Assembly: GCF_002831665.1 (NCBI RefSeq)
Contig: NZ_CP025118.1
Span: 2,728,001-2,792,000 of the forward strand
Length of the DNA: 64,000 nucleotides
Direction: 5' to 3'
DNA from: Lacinutrix sp. Bg11-31
GTDB taxonomy: Bacteria; Bacteroidota; Bacteroidia; Flavobacteriales; Flavobacteriaceae
This document shows, in pieces, positions 44,870-54,677 of this stretch. Made by a program: the position numbers and the translations under genes. Below the pieces are notes generated by a model. That model ran no database searches. It saw nothing but the letters and a program-made list of their open reading frames with translations, and was not told the origin of the DNA. Position 1 is the first letter of the stretch. Every line of letters starts with the position of its first letter.

Positions 44870-45613
44870 ATGAAAAGAATTCGAAACATATTCTCAAAAT
44901 CTAAAAAAGAAAAAGGAGAATTCTTTACAACCATTTCAGAAATTATAGGCTACAAGCCAAAAACGATTAAACACTTTAAAACAGCGTTTACACATCGTTC
45001 TATGAATATTAAAAACGATAATGGTCATATTATAAATTATGAGCGTTTAGAGTTTTTAGGAGATGCTATGCTAAGTTCTATAATTGCTCATCATCTATAT
45101 ATAGAAGTCCCTAGTGGAGACGAAGGTTATTTAACTAAAATGCGCTCTAAAATAGTAAGTAGAGAGCATTTAAACGAACTAGGACGCGATTTAAAACTTA
45201 TAAACCTTGTAGAAAGCAAAATTCCGAAAGGGCAATTTGGCGATAATATTCATGGTAATTTATTCGAATCTTTAGTAGGAGCCATTTACTTAGATGGCAA
45301 CTATAAAGCTTGCGAGAAATTTATTTACAAACGTGTTATTACACCTTTTGTGGATATAGAGCAACTTGAAGGAAAAGTTATTAGCTATAAATCTTTATTA
45401 ATTGAATGGTGTCAAAAAGAAAAAAAGACTTTCGATTATAATGTTTACGAAGATACTGGTAACGATAATATTCGTCATTTTTCTGTAAAACTATCTATAA
45501 ACGATAAAATAGTCTCTAAAGGCAGAGCAACTTCAAAAAAGAAAGCAGAAGAAAAAGCATCAAAACGCGCTTTTTTTGTATTTCAAAACCAAATATCGAA
45601 GGCTTTTTTATAA
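44870..45613 (+). CDS. rnc: Ribonuclease III
   Basis: 247 residues: an N-terminal RNase III catalytic domain with the signature ERLEFLGDAMLSS (about 57-69) and Glu/Asp metal ligands, and a C-terminal double-stranded RNA-binding domain (SYKSLLIEWCQKEKKTFDYN to KKKAEEKASKRAF). It processes rRNA precursors and cleaves structured RNA. Starts 7 bases after fabF; the acpP-fabF-rnc order is conserved in Bacteroidota and beyond. Confidence 0.97.
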   Translation: MKRIRNIFSKSKKEKGEFFTTISEIIGYKPKTIKHFKTAFTHRSMNIKNDNGHIINYERLEFLGDAMLSSIIAHHLYIEVPSGDEGYLTKMRSKIVSREHLNELGRDLKLINLVESKIPKGQFGDNIHGNLFESLVGAIYLDGNYKACEKFIYKRVITPFVDIEQLEGKVISYKSLLIEWCQKEKKTFDYNVYEDTGNDNIRHFSVKLSINDKIVSKGRATSKKKAEEKASKRAFFVFQNQISKAFL

Positions 45614-45763
45614 GCTTTGACTCCTTTTTCTAATTCAAAATAAATTAAAAGCAAACTACAACGTTTTCGTGTTACCTTCTTGTTAAGATTAAGTAAAACA
45701 AGGCACTTCAAACCATTTTAAATACTATATTTACAATTCTGTCAAAGAAAAGTTGGTATTAAC

Positions 45764-46252
45764 ATGGCAATTAAAAAACTCGTTTTAGATGATTTTTTAG
45801 AAGAAGAAAACTTCTCGCTTATTGGTATTCATTGTACTATTGAAGATTATCGCTTAGCTTACTTACTTAATAAAGCTTTAGAATTAAAGCTCGTAAGGCA
45901 AGACAACGATCTAGATAACAACAACAATAAAACGGCTTTTTCTATTTTCGAATGGGAAGACGACACACAATTTAAAACTTGGAATTTAGTATCTAATACC
46001 TGTAAAGTAGTTACAAGCCAAACAGATAATAATTTAGATTCTCTATTTAGTTTTAATCCAGCAGTAACAAAAACGCATCATTTGGTGCCAGAATTTAGCA
46101 AGGCTAATTACCTGTTAAAAATTGATAATGAGTTACATTCTAAAAAAGAAAAACTCATTTTAGAAAAAATACTAAAAATAGATCAAGTTATTACCGCTTA
46201 CAGTATAGCTCCTGAAAGTTTAAAATCTAAAGATCAACTAATATTCAACTAA
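45764..46252 (+). CDS. IPExxxVDY family protein
   Basis: 162 residues of the Bacteroidota family named after its IPExxxVDY motif; here the motif reads LVPEFSKANYLLKI, a divergent form with VPE and ANY. The N-terminal segment FSLIGIHCTIEDYRLAYLLN is well conserved. The function is unknown in general. It lies between rnc and pyk and its stop overlaps the pyk start (TAATG), so it is translationally coupled to pyruvate kinase. Confidence 0.9.
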   Translation: MAIKKLVLDDFLEEENFSLIGIHCTIEDYRLAYLLNKALELKLVRQDNDLDNNNNKTAFSIFEWEDDTQFKTWNLVSNTCKVVTSQTDNNLDSLFSFNPAVTKTHHLVPEFSKANYLLKIDNELHSKKEKLILEKILKIDQVITAYSIAPESLKSKDQLIFN

Positions 46253-47676
46253 TGTTAAGAAAAAAAACCAAAATAGTAGCAACCTTAGGTCCTGCAACAA
46301 GTACAAAAAAAGTTTTAAAAGGCATGTTAGACGAAGGTGCTAATGTTTTTAGAATTAATTTTTCGCATGCAGATTACGACGATGTAAAAGAACGCGTACA
46401 AATGATACGTGAACTTAATGATGAATTTGGTTACAACGCTTCTATTTTAGCAGATTTACAAGGCCCTAAATTACGTGTTGGAGTAATGAAAGGTGAAGTA
46501 TATGTGCAACCAGGAGACGAGATTATTTTCGCAACTGGAGAGCGTTTTGAAGGCACAAAAGAACGTGTTTACATGACCTACGATAAGTTTCCTCAAGACG
46601 CTAAAGCAGGAGAACGTATTCTTTTAGACGATGGTAAACTAATTTTCGAAGTTATCTCTTCAGATAAAGTATCAGAAGTAAAAGCTAGAGTTATACAAGG
46701 TGGACCATTACGTTCTAAAAAAGGTGTAAACCTTCCTAATACAAATATTTCTCAGCCAGCTTTAACAGAAAAAGATATTAAAGACGCAAAATTCGCATGC
46801 GAATTAAAAGTCGATTGGCTAGCATTATCTTTCGTGCGTCATGCCGAAGATTTAATGATATTACAAGAGCTTATAAAAGAGCATAGTGATCATAAAATTC
46901 CAATTATTGCTAAAATTGAAAAACCAGAAGGTGTTGCAAACATCGATAAAATTGTTGCCTATTGCGATGGATTAATGGTAGCTCGTGGCGATTTAGGAGT
47001 AGAAATTCCAGCAGAAGAAGTACCATTAGTACAAAAGCAATTAGTATTACGCGCTAAACGTGCTAGAATACCAGTAATTATTGCTACACAAATGATGGAA
47101 ACAATGATCGATAGCTTAACGCCAACACGTGCAGAAGTTAACGATGTCGCAAACTCAATAATGGATGGAGCAGATGCAGTAATGTTATCTGGTGAAACTA
47201 GCGTTGGTAAATATCCTGTGCAAGTAATCAAGCAAATGGCAGACATTATTCGTAGTGTTGAGGACAGTGATTTAATTAAAGTCCCACACGAGCCACCAAC
47301 AATTAGAACAAAGCGTTACATAACAAAATCCATATGTTATCATGCGGCACAAATGGCAAACGAGATCGATGCAAAAGGAATCTCTACACTAACAAATAGT
47401 GGTTATACAGCATTTCAAATTTCGGCTTGGAGACCAAAATCTAATATATTAGTATTCACATCTAACAAACGTATTTTAACACAACTTAATCTGCTTTGGG
47501 GAGTTAAAGCTTTCTTTTACGATAAGTTTGTAAGCACAGACGAAACTATAGAAGACGTAAATAAAATGGCTCAAGAAATGGGTTATTTAGAAAAAGGAGA
47601 CATGCTAGTAAGTTTAGCAGCCATGCCAATTCAAGAAAAAGGAATGGTGAATACTTTACGTATTACAGAAATATAA
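46252..47676 (+). CDS. pyk: Pyruvate kinase
   Basis: 474 residues with the (beta/alpha)8 catalytic core (LRKKTKIVATLGPATST start, IIAKIEKPEGVANID with the catalytic Lys, GDLGVEIP loop) and the C-terminal domain. It converts phosphoenolpyruvate and ADP to pyruvate and ATP, the last step of glycolysis. Coupled to the IPExxxVDY gene by an overlapping TAATG. Confidence 0.98.
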   Translation: MLRKKTKIVATLGPATSTKKVLKGMLDEGANVFRINFSHADYDDVKERVQMIRELNDEFGYNASILADLQGPKLRVGVMKGEVYVQPGDEIIFATGERFEGTKERVYMTYDKFPQDAKAGERILLDDGKLIFEVISSDKVSEVKARVIQGGPLRSKKGVNLPNTNISQPALTEKDIKDAKFACELKVDWLALSFVRHAEDLMILQELIKEHSDHKIPIIAKIEKPEGVANIDKIVAYCDGLMVARGDLGVEIPAEEVPLVQKQLVLRAKRARIPVIIATQMMETMIDSLTPTRAEVNDVANSIMDGADAVMLSGETSVGKYPVQVIKQMADIIRSVEDSDLIKVPHEPPTIRTKRYITKSICYHAAQMANEIDAKGISTLTNSGYTAFQISAWRPKSNILVFTSNKRILTQLNLLWGVKAFFYDKFVSTDETIEDVNKMAQEMGYLEKGDMLVSLAAMPIQEKGMVNTLRITEI

Positions 47677-47682
47677 AATCAT

Positions 47683-47768
47683 TTGGGCGTTACCTAAAGG
47701 TCGCGCTTTCCACTATATCTTTTGCAAAAAAAGCAAAAGGATGCCGCTACAATCACTAACGCGGACTA
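47683..47768. repeat. Probable dispersed Bacteroidota-type intergenic repeat
   Basis: An 86-bp sequence with GC-rich islands and ends in inverted orientation (GGGCGTTA ... TAACGC), including an internal hairpin ATCTTTTGC / GCAAAAGGAT. It stands out by base composition from the AT-rich surroundings and resembles a repeat family I have seen in many flavobacterial intergenic regions. Confidence 0.55.
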
Positions 47769-47787
47769 AGGATAGTAAACATAAATT

Positions 47788-47822
47788 AGAACCAGTTACA
47801 GAAATGTAGCTGGTTTTTTGTT
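47788..47822 (+). terminator. Terminator downstream of pyk
   Basis: AACCAGTTAC-AGAAAT-GTAGCTGGTT imperfect stem with TTTTTTG, about 112 bases past the pyk stop and after the 86-bp repeat. Confidence 0.75.
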
Positions 47823-47849
47823 TGTATTAATAATAAAAAAAACATGAAT

Positions 47850-49076
47850 TTAATTCAATTGTGTTTTAGGAAAAATATAATCCAAAGGCTTAAATTGCAT
47901 TCCATAAAAACCATAATTATCTTTAATAATAGACTTAAAATGTGGTATCGAATAACTCCAAATATGCTTAATAGGAGTTTCAGATTTTATAGAATCTAAC
48001 TGTTCTTTTGTTAAATTATTTAAAATAGAATTATACCTCTTTAATGCCTTTTTCTGTCTCACAGAATTATACGTTGATCTAATTGCAATTTGTAATTCTA
48101 AAAAATGATAATAATCAGATTCTAAATCATAGAAAGAAAATATGTTATTATTATTTTCAATATCTTTATTAAGCAATAAAGGAAGTTCAACTTTATTGAT
48201 TTCTTTTCCGTTAAAATAAAATCTATTCCTTACTAAAGATATTATGTTTGGATAGTGATTTATTTTACCGTAAAACTGATAATCTTGATAATCTTTTACT
48301 ATCGGAATAGTATCATCAAAACTTGTTATAGTGTTAAAATAATTCCAATTTTCTAGATGAGATATTCTAGTACCAAAAAGAGACTCTTTAAAACTAAAAG
48401 CTAACGAATCTCTAGTTTGTAATTTTGAATCATTTACAAACAAAACATTATATTCATTAACACTCGCCATAGTTAAAAATATTTTCTCTAGCGCTTTCAT
48501 CTTAGAACTCTTGTCGATATATAAAAAGTGCTTTTGTCTATTATTATATCCTTCAGACTCTTCTTTTCTATCTATTACAAATTCTTTAAGACTATTAATA
48601 TCAACGTATTTATCATTTAACTGTAATGAGAGATTTCTATTATCATACCTTTTCCCGTATCTAATAGAAGTTGATGGTCTTATTTTGGGATAATTTATAA
48701 GTTTTTCATCATTGATTTTAGGAAGATTTATTTCAATTTTCGAAAAATTAAGACCCATTTGATTACTCATTGTTCCATTATCTCTATAATATTTTAGTCT
48801 ATTATTAACCTTCAATGTATCATCAATAATACTTGTGTTTATTGTATCATTTTCAATAATAAGTATTTGCCTATTTGGGTGTAAAGCATATTTAAGTGTT
48901 GGATTGAAATCGTATCTTTCTATTTCTAGAGAATCTTGAGTATATATTAATCTAATAGGTGTATCTATAAACGAAGTAATTGTTGATTCATCAAGAATCC
49001 AAATCCCAGTATAGTTTTCATTTCTATTACATGAAAAAATTAAAGCGAAAACGAAAAGAATAAGTGTTTTTTTCAT
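47850..49076 (-). CDS. Hypothetical lipoprotein
   Basis: 408 residues from the ATG at 49076, which gives a clean type II signal MKKTLILFVFALIFSC (Cys at residue 16). The frame extends to 49124 but that adds a polar N-terminus before the signal. The N-terminal half begins with a lipocalin-like opening (YTGIWILDEST). The rest is AT-rich, rich in Asn, Lys and Tyr, with no motif I recognise. It sits alone between pyk and the metal-transport block. Confidence 0.75.
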   Translation of the reverse strand: MKKTLILFVFALIFSCNRNENYTGIWILDESTITSFIDTPIRLIYTQDSLEIERYDFNPTLKYALHPNRQILIIENDTINTSIIDDTLKVNNRLKYYRDNGTMSNQMGLNFSKIEINLPKINDEKLINYPKIRPSTSIRYGKRYDNRNLSLQLNDKYVDINSLKEFVIDRKEESEGYNNRQKHFLYIDKSSKMKALEKIFLTMASVNEYNVLFVNDSKLQTRDSLAFSFKESLFGTRISHLENWNYFNTITSFDDTIPIVKDYQDYQFYGKINHYPNIISLVRNRFYFNGKEINKVELPLLLNKDIENNNNIFSFYDLESDYYHFLELQIAIRSTYNSVRQKKALKRYNSILNNLTKEQLDSIKSETPIKHIWSYSIPHFKSIIKDNYGFYGMQFKPLDYIFPKTQLN

Positions 49077-49173
49077 CTTTATTGGTTTTGATGTAATGCG
49101 TAATAAATATAACGAAAACTTCAATTATGGCAAAAAAAAGAGAAAGATTCTTCGCTATGCTCTGAATGACAAA

Positions 49174-50334
49174 TTATCCTCTAAATAAAAAGAAATCATC
49201 TTTCATGTCTTCAATCTGTGTATCTTCATTGGTAATAATATAATCTATTGCTTTAGAGGTAAACGTATCACCTTTTTCGGTAAGTGAAACAATATTTTTA
49301 TCTACCACAATCATATTATTTTTCAGCGCTAATTCTAAAACTGTTTTAGCACGCACTTTTTGCCAATTAATATGTTCGCGTAAATGATTAACATGCCTTT
49401 CTTCTAACTCACTATGGTTTTTTAAATGCAGTAAAAAAGTTAATAAAGAGACCTCTGTACGTTGTTGCTTTTCACGGTACATAACTGCAATTATACCTTT
49501 GCTTGGTGCAAACAAATACACAAGTAAAAATAGCAAACCTAACATAGTTGTAATAGAGCCAGCAATTGAAGCATCTAACCAATGTGCAAACCAATAACCA
49601 GAAATAGCACTCATAACACCAAAAGTGATAGCGAGCCCTAACATCTTCTTTAAATCCGTAGTTAGCAAATAGGCAGTCGCGGCAGGAGTAATCATTAGAG
49701 CGACTACTAAAATGGCTCCAACGGCGTCAAAAGCACCAACTGTTGTAACCGAAGCGACACTCATTAGTCCATAATGAATAATCGCAGGCGAAAAACCTAA
49801 AGAAGCTGCTAGGCCAGCATCAAATGTACTTATTTTTAATTCCTTGAAAAAAGCAATTAAAAGTATAACTGTAATTAGTAAAATAACACCAATAATCCAC
49901 AAAGCTTTTGGACCAACATCTATTCCGGAAATTAATAATCTATCAAAAGGAGCAAATGCTAATTCTCCCAAAAGTACAGCATCTACATCTAAATGCACAT
50001 CGTTAGCATTTTTTGCAATTAAAATAACTCCAATACTAAACAAAGCAGGAAACACTAAACCAATAGCAGTGTCTTCTTTTACAAGTCCTGTTTTTTGAAT
50101 ATACTCAACCAAAACAACAGTAATAATACCTGTAAAGGCAGCAAACAAAATTAATAATGGTGAATTAAGATCTTGAGTAATAAAAAAACCAATTACAATT
50201 CCCGGAAGAATAGAATGACTTATAGCATCACTTATCATCGCCATTTTACGTAGCACTAAAAATGTACCTGGAATTGCGCAAGCAATGGCAACTAAACTCG
50301 CAATAAGCTGTATTTCAATTTGAGCGCTATTCAT
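49174..50334 (-). CDS. Metal ABC transporter permease with C-terminal winged-helix domain
   Basis: 386 residues. The N-terminal about 280 residues are an ABC-3/MntB-ZnuB-type permease with about eight or nine membrane spans. The C-terminal about 95 residues resemble a winged helix (EERHVNHLREHINWQKVRAK to LTEKGDTFTSKAI), as in DtxR-type regulators. The start at 50334 overlaps the upstream permease stop by 8 bases; the longer frame to 50382 is less likely. With the next three genes it forms a Mn/Zn importer. A permease carrying a DNA-binding-like tail is seen in some bacteria but its role is unclear. Confidence 0.88.
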   Translation of the reverse strand: MNSAQIEIQLIASLVAIACAIPGTFLVLRKMAMISDAISHSILPGIVIGFFITQDLNSPLLILFAAFTGIITVVLVEYIQKTGLVKEDTAIGLVFPALFSIGVILIAKNANDVHLDVDAVLLGELAFAPFDRLLISGIDVGPKALWIIGVILLITVILLIAFFKELKISTFDAGLAASLGFSPAIIHYGLMSVASVTTVGAFDAVGAILVVALMITPAATAYLLTTDLKKMLGLAITFGVMSAISGYWFAHWLDASIAGSITTMLGLLFLLVYLFAPSKGIIAVMYREKQQRTEVSLLTFLLHLKNHSELEERHVNHLREHINWQKVRAKTVLELALKNNMIVVDKNIVSLTEKGDTFTSKAIDYIITNEDTQIEDMKDDFFLFRG

Positions 50335-51454
50335 CTTCTGTAGATTGCTTAGTATATAAATTTGCTGCAGTTTCAAAACCAACTTTAGTTAAACTCCACA
50401 TATTTCCTTGCAGCTCTACATAATCTTTTTCTACTAATTTTTGAAGCGTAGAACGTGTATAACCTTGAAAATTATTTAATAATTTAATAGCATGAGGATG
50501 CGAAATATTCTCGTGTGTTTCTGCAATATGATGCATAAATGCTAACGTTTTATGCTGTTCTAAATCACGCCGGTTTTTTATAAATCTTATTTGCTTAAAC
50601 AACAAACCACGACTAGGTGAAAACACAAACGAAAAAAGCACAAAAACTGAAGCCACCAAAACAATTACTGGTCCTGTTGAAAGGTTTGTTTGGCTTGCGC
50701 TAATAGCTGTACCAAAAACACCAGAAAATGCACCAAAAATAGCGGCTAAAAAAACCATGGTCGACAAGCTATTTGTCCATTGTCTTGCAGCAGCAGCAGG
50801 TGCTAAAAGCATGGCACTCATTAAAACAACACCAACGGTTTGTAAGCCTAAAACAATAGCCAGTACAATAAAACTGGTAATTAATACATCTATAAACCTT
50901 GTATTGAATCCTAGTGTTTTAGTATAATCGGCATCAAAAAGTAGGAGTTTAAATTCTTTCCAAAATAGCAATAAAACGAATAAACATAAGCCAGCTACAA
51001 TTGCCATTAACCAAACATCACTTTCTACTAAAGTAGCTGCCTGACCAAAGAGATATTTATCTAATCCTGCTTGATTTGCATTAGGCTGTTTTTGAATAAA
51101 CGTTAATAATAACATACCAAAACCAAAAAACAGAGATAAAATTAAACCTAAGGCTGTATCACTTTTTAGATGTGTTTTCTTTACAATACTACGAATCCAA
51201 AACGTACCAATTAGACCACTAACTAAAGCACCTAAAAGTAAAGTGTTGGAGTCTTTTGCTCCTGTAATTAAAAAAGCAATAGCAATTCCAGGCAAAGCAG
51301 CATGCGAAATAGCATCACCAAGTAAGCTTTGTTTTCTAAGCACAGCAAAACTACCTAACATACCAGTTACTGCTCCTAATATAGCTGTACCAAGCGTTAT
51401 TGTTCTTAATGTGTAGTCGCTAAAGACTAATGAAAAATATTCTTGGATATCCAT
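50327..51454 (-). CDS. Metal ABC transporter permease with C-terminal winged-helix domain
   Basis: 375 residues, the second ABC-3 type permease, with multiple membrane spans over the first about 285 residues and a winged-helix-like tail (about 290-375, EQHKTLAFMHHIAETHENIS to LTKVGFETAANL). The ATG overlaps the stop of the ATPase gene by one base, so translation is coupled. The two permeases probably pair in the membrane. The tail is similar in kind but not in sequence to that of the neighbour. Confidence 0.88.
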   Translation of the reverse strand: MDIQEYFSLVFSDYTLRTITLGTAILGAVTGMLGSFAVLRKQSLLGDAISHAALPGIAIAFLITGAKDSNTLLLGALVSGLIGTFWIRSIVKKTHLKSDTALGLILSLFFGFGMLLLTFIQKQPNANQAGLDKYLFGQAATLVESDVWLMAIVAGLCLFVLLLFWKEFKLLLFDADYTKTLGFNTRFIDVLITSFIVLAIVLGLQTVGVVLMSAMLLAPAAAARQWTNSLSTMVFLAAIFGAFSGVFGTAISASQTNLSTGPVIVLVASVFVLFSFVFSPSRGLLFKQIRFIKNRRDLEQHKTLAFMHHIAETHENISHPHAIKLLNNFQGYTRSTLQKLVEKDYVELQGNMWSLTKVGFETAANLYTKQSTEDE

Positions 51455-52191
51455 TATTCTTGAACACTTACTTTAAAATTAATACCATAGGTTTTTGTTA
51501 AATTATCGTCGTTAAATATATCTTTAACTGGTCCTGTGGCAATTTTCTTTACATTTAAAAACGTTACCCAGTCAAAATATTCTGGAACAGTTTGTAAATC
51601 GTGATGTACAACAATTACTGTTTTACCAGCTTTTCTCAATTCTTTTAAAATATTGATAATTGCAATTTCGGTTGTAGCATCTACACCTTGAAAAGGTTCA
51701 TCCATAAAGTAAATAGATGCGTTTTGCACTAAAGCACGTGCTAAGAAAATACGTTGTTGCTGTCCGCCAGACAACTGACTTATTTGCCTACTTTTAAAAG
51801 CCAACATACCAACTTTCTCTAAAGCCTCTAAAGATGCTTTTTTCTCTTTTTGTCTTGGTCTTTTAATCCAACCTAAACTACCATAAGTTCCCATCATTAC
51901 CACATCTAAAGCAGTTGTTGGGAAATCCCAATCTACACTTCCTTTTTGCGGTACGTAAGCAACTAACTGTCTTTGTTTCTCGTAAGGTTTTCCATAAATA
52001 GAAACACTTCCTGCAATAGGTTTTAAAATACCGAGAATCGATTTTATAAGTGTTGATTTTCCAGCACCATTTGGTCCAACAATAGCCATTAGAACACCTT
52101 CTGGAATTTCTAAATCAATATCCCAAAGCACTGGCTTGTAGTTGTAAGCCACTGTTAAATCGTCTACTTTTACTGCTATTTTTTTGCTCAT
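51454..52191 (-). CDS. Metal ABC transporter ATP-binding protein
   Basis: 245 residues with Walker [10 protein letters not shown], signature LSGGQQQR, Walker [13 protein letters not shown] and the H-loop His (VHHDLQ). It is of the MntB/ZnuC type and energises the two permeases downstream. The ATG overlaps the stop of the binding-protein gene by one base. Confidence 0.95.
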   Translation of the reverse strand: MSKKIAVKVDDLTVAYNYKPVLWDIDLEIPEGVLMAIVGPNGAGKSTLIKSILGILKPIAGSVSIYGKPYEKQRQLVAYVPQKGSVDWDFPTTALDVVMMGTYGSLGWIKRPRQKEKKASLEALEKVGMLAFKSRQISQLSGGQQQRIFLARALVQNASIYFMDEPFQGVDATTEIAIINILKELRKAGKTVIVVHHDLQTVPEYFDWVTFLNVKKIATGPVKDIFNDDNLTKTYGINFKVSVQE

Positions 52192-53105
52192 TATTTCAAT
52201 GCATTTACAATAGTATTTACATTATACTCAAACATTCCTAAATAAGTTCCTTCTACAGTTCCTGCATTTCCTAATGCATCAGAAAACAAAGTGCCACCAA
52301 TAACAACATCGTGTCCTTTAGATTTTACAGCTGCTTGCAATGCTTCAATAGTACGTTTAGGCACAGAACTTTCTACAAAAATGGCTTTTACTTTATTTTC
52401 TATTATAAAGGTAGCCAATTTTTGAACATCTTGAACTCCAGCTTCCGTTGCTGTACTTAATCCTTGTAATCCAACAACATTAAAACCATAGTTTTTTCCG
52501 AAGTAATTAAAGGCATCGTGTGCTGTAACTAATATTCTTTTTTTCTTTGGAAGTGTTTCTATTGTAGCTAAAACCTTTTGCTCTAAAACTTCTAATTTCT
52601 GAAGGAATAGTTTTTCATTTTCTAAAAAACTAGTTGCATTTTTAGGATCCTTTTCAGATAAAACTACCGTTACATTTTTAGCAAATTGCTTAAAAAAAGC
52701 AATATTAAACCACACATGTGGATCGTAATTTGAAGCAAAATACTCCGACCCTATTAATTGAGACTTATCTAGAGCTGCACCAAGTTCTACAGTGTTTTTA
52801 GTTTTACTTCCCATTTTCTCGAAAACCTCAACTAGTTTTCCTTCTAAATGTAAACCGTTATAGAAAATGATGTCTGCGTTTACTAGCTTAGAAACATCTC
52901 CTTCACTAGCTTTAAATAAATGTGGATCTACTCCACTTCCCATTAAACCTTGAGTGTTCACTAAATCGCCACCAATGTTATTAACCAAATCAGTTATCAT
53001 GGTTGTAGTTGTTACAATATTTAATTTTCCATTCTCTTGTTTTATATCATTTTTACAGTTAAACAAGAGTACTGTAATTGCAATTATAAGTATGTTTTTT
53101 TTCAT
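52191..53105 (-). CDS. Metal-binding lipoprotein of a Mn/Zn ABC importer (TroA/MntA-like)
   Basis: 304 residues from the ATG at 53105 (type II signal [17 protein letters not shown]); the open frame extends 14 codons upstream without benefit. Motifs [38 protein letters not shown] and [10 protein letters not shown] match the cluster-9 metal-binding family and supply the expected His and Asp ligands. The DPHLFK and LFSDALG forms are closer to the manganese (TroA/MntA) subtype than to ZnuA, so Mn is more likely; this is inference. It is followed directly by ATPase and two permeases. Confidence 0.9.
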   Translation of the reverse strand: MKKNILIIAITVLLFNCKNDIKQENGKLNIVTTTTMITDLVNNIGGDLVNTQGLMGSGVDPHLFKASEGDVSKLVNADIIFYNGLHLEGKLVEVFEKMGSKTKNTVELGAALDKSQLIGSEYFASNYDPHVWFNIAFFKQFAKNVTVVLSEKDPKNATSFLENEKLFLQKLEVLEQKVLATIETLPKKKRILVTAHDAFNYFGKNYGFNVVGLQGLSTATEAGVQDVQKLATFIIENKVKAIFVESSVPKRTIEALQAAVKSKGHDVVIGGTLFSDALGNAGTVEGTYLGMFEYNVNTIVNALK

Positions 53106-53178
53106 GTTTACTATTTTTATTAATGGCTTCTCGATACAATTTTTCATATTTCAAAATCACTCGAAGTGACCGTTTTTA

Positions 53179-53985
53179 TTATGATTTAGGAATTCTAAAA
53201 CTAATTCCAGCACTTATTAATATATCTTGACCTTTTGTTATGCTTGACCCAACAGTAGCATCTAATTGCACATTGTTAGACAGCAAATAAGACAATCCAG
53301 CATCCCAAAAATGATTAGCTTTATTGTTTTCTAGAAAATCGCCGTAAAACTCAACATAAGCAACAAGCTTTTCGGTTAAACTATAACCATAAGCAATTGT
53401 ATATAAGTAAGCAGCTTCTGGGCTATCGTTTTCCCAAGCAGCACCTAAATTATAAGATAGACTAGATCTCTCATTTAAAGTATGTGCAAAAGAAAATCTA
53501 AAGTCTACACCAGTATTTTCTGGTCTAATATCTTTATTAACAGAAAAAGGCAAGTACAAATGTACTAAAAAACCAATTTCTGGCATTGTTCTTTTTTCTT
53601 CTGCTATACCTACTTTAAAACCTAAAAGCATTGGAGAAAAACTATTTATAGAAGCCACTTCGTTACCATTAAATTTTGTTTTACTATCTGTATAATCGTA
53701 ACCCAATCTAAGTTCTAAATTATCTAGTAAACCATAACGAACAAGCATAGTATTGTATGTAAAATCTTCGTTTTTTATATTGTTCTCCTCAAAACTCTCG
53801 TAAAACGCACCACTTTCTACTTGCAAGAAACCTTTAGGCATAGCTGTTGGAGATTCTGTAGCATCTGGTCTGTCTGTAATTAACGCTTCAAGAGTATTGT
53901 TTTCTTGAGCAAAGACCATAGTAGAACCTGTAAGTATTAAAACTAATATTGAGTTTCTTAGTTGTTTAATTAACTTCATTAACAT
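53179..53985 (-). CDS. Outer-membrane transporter of the MetA-pathway type
   Basis: 268 residues with signal peptide (ending VFAQ) and a predicted outer-membrane barrel of the phenol-degradation MetA type (PF13557), recognised from the N-terminal ITDRPDATESPTAMPKGF and repeated amphipathic strands. Start at 53985, or at the in-frame ATG at 53979, both overlapping the regulator's stop. The family is found beside many metal and aromatic-compound genes; here it lies between a DtxR regulator and the metal importer, so it may be the outer-membrane part of metal uptake. Confidence 0.82.
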   Translation of the reverse strand: MLMKLIKQLRNSILVLILTGSTMVFAQENNTLEALITDRPDATESPTAMPKGFLQVESGAFYESFEENNIKNEDFTYNTMLVRYGLLDNLELRLGYDYTDSKTKFNGNEVASINSFSPMLLGFKVGIAEEKRTMPEIGFLVHLYLPFSVNKDIRPENTGVDFRFSFAHTLNERSSLSYNLGAAWENDSPEAAYLYTIAYGYSLTEKLVAYVEFYGDFLENNKANHFWDAGLSYLLSNNVQLDATVGSSITKGQDILISAGISFRIPKS

Positions 53986-54625
53986 AGATAATTTTAGTAA
54001 AATCTTCGTTTAGAAGAATAGTGTTGTTACTAATTAATATTTGAGTCATTTTATTATTACTTAATTGCTTTGAAACAACAATAGTATTACCATATTTAAG
54101 GCCGTTTTGCGCACAAAAGTCGAAGAATTCTTTATCGTCACTCATTAAGCGAGAAATAGTATACGTTTTACCCTCTTGGGTATCTGCTAAACTCACAGAA
54201 GTATCGATAGTTGTAATTTCTCCATCTTCATTTGGAATTGGATCACCATGCGGATCGAACTTAGGACTCCCTAGGTATTCGCTAATTTTATTAGCTAAAA
54301 AATTAGAGGTTTCATGCTCTAAAAGCTCTGCTTCACGATGAATATCATGCAAAGACATATCGAAGGTTTTATGCAAAAAAGCTTCCCATAACCTGTGTTT
54401 TCTAACAACATTTAGAGCCATCTTCTCTCCTTTCTCTGTTAGTTTTAAGGCTTTGTATTTTTCGTAGTGCAATAAGTCTTTAATGGCTAATTTTTTAGCC
54501 ATATCTGTTGCTGCAGCATTACTAATACCTAATTTTTTAGCGATATTACCTGGCTTCGTATCGTTACTTGCATTATTATTATTTTTGTAAATGGCTTTTA
54601 CAAAATTCTCTATAGCTACAGACAT
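53966..54625 (-). CDS. DtxR family metal-dependent transcriptional regulator
   Basis: 219 residues. The N-terminal winged helix (about 5-60, with DTKPGNIAKKLGISNAAATD) and dimerisation/metal-binding domain (LHDIHREAELLEHETSNFLANKI) precede a C-terminal FeoA/SH3-like domain (about 150-219). It is the first gene of a five-further-gene transporter operon (outer-membrane protein, binding protein, ATPase, two permeases) reading leftward. The family represses metal-uptake genes when Mn or Fe is plentiful. An inverted repeat overlaps its start region and may be its own operator. Confidence 0.94.
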   Translation of the reverse strand: MSVAIENFVKAIYKNNNNASNDTKPGNIAKKLGISNAAATDMAKKLAIKDLLHYEKYKALKLTEKGEKMALNVVRKHRLWEAFLHKTFDMSLHDIHREAELLEHETSNFLANKISEYLGSPKFDPHGDPIPNEDGEITTIDTSVSLADTQEGKTYTISRLMSDDKEFFDFCAQNGLKYGNTIVVSKQLSNNKMTQILISNNTILLNEDFTKIIYVNEVN

Positions 54626-54646
54626 TTCTAATTACTTTAATTAATT

Positions 54647-54662
54647 TTTAAGCTTACTTAAA
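54647..54662. promoter_or_regulatory. Candidate DtxR-type operator
   Basis: Inverted repeat TTTAAG-CTTA-CTTAAA, 22 bases upstream of the dtxR-family ATG. On the minus strand it lies right after the predicted transcript start, where a bound repressor would block initiation. Confidence 0.5.
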
Positions 54663-54669
54663 TATTAAA

Positions 54670-54677
54670 CAAATGTA
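54670..54677 (-). promoter_or_regulatory. -7 promoter box of the metal-uptake operon
   Basis: TACATTTG on the minus strand, an exact TAnnTTTG match, about 45 bases before the regulator ATG and immediately upstream of the inverted repeat. Confidence 0.6.

Noticed and set aside
50335..50382. Longer start for the first listed permease
   Set aside because: The extension lies inside the upstream permease coding region, and the ATG at 50334 begins with the family-like MNSAQIEIQLIASL segment.
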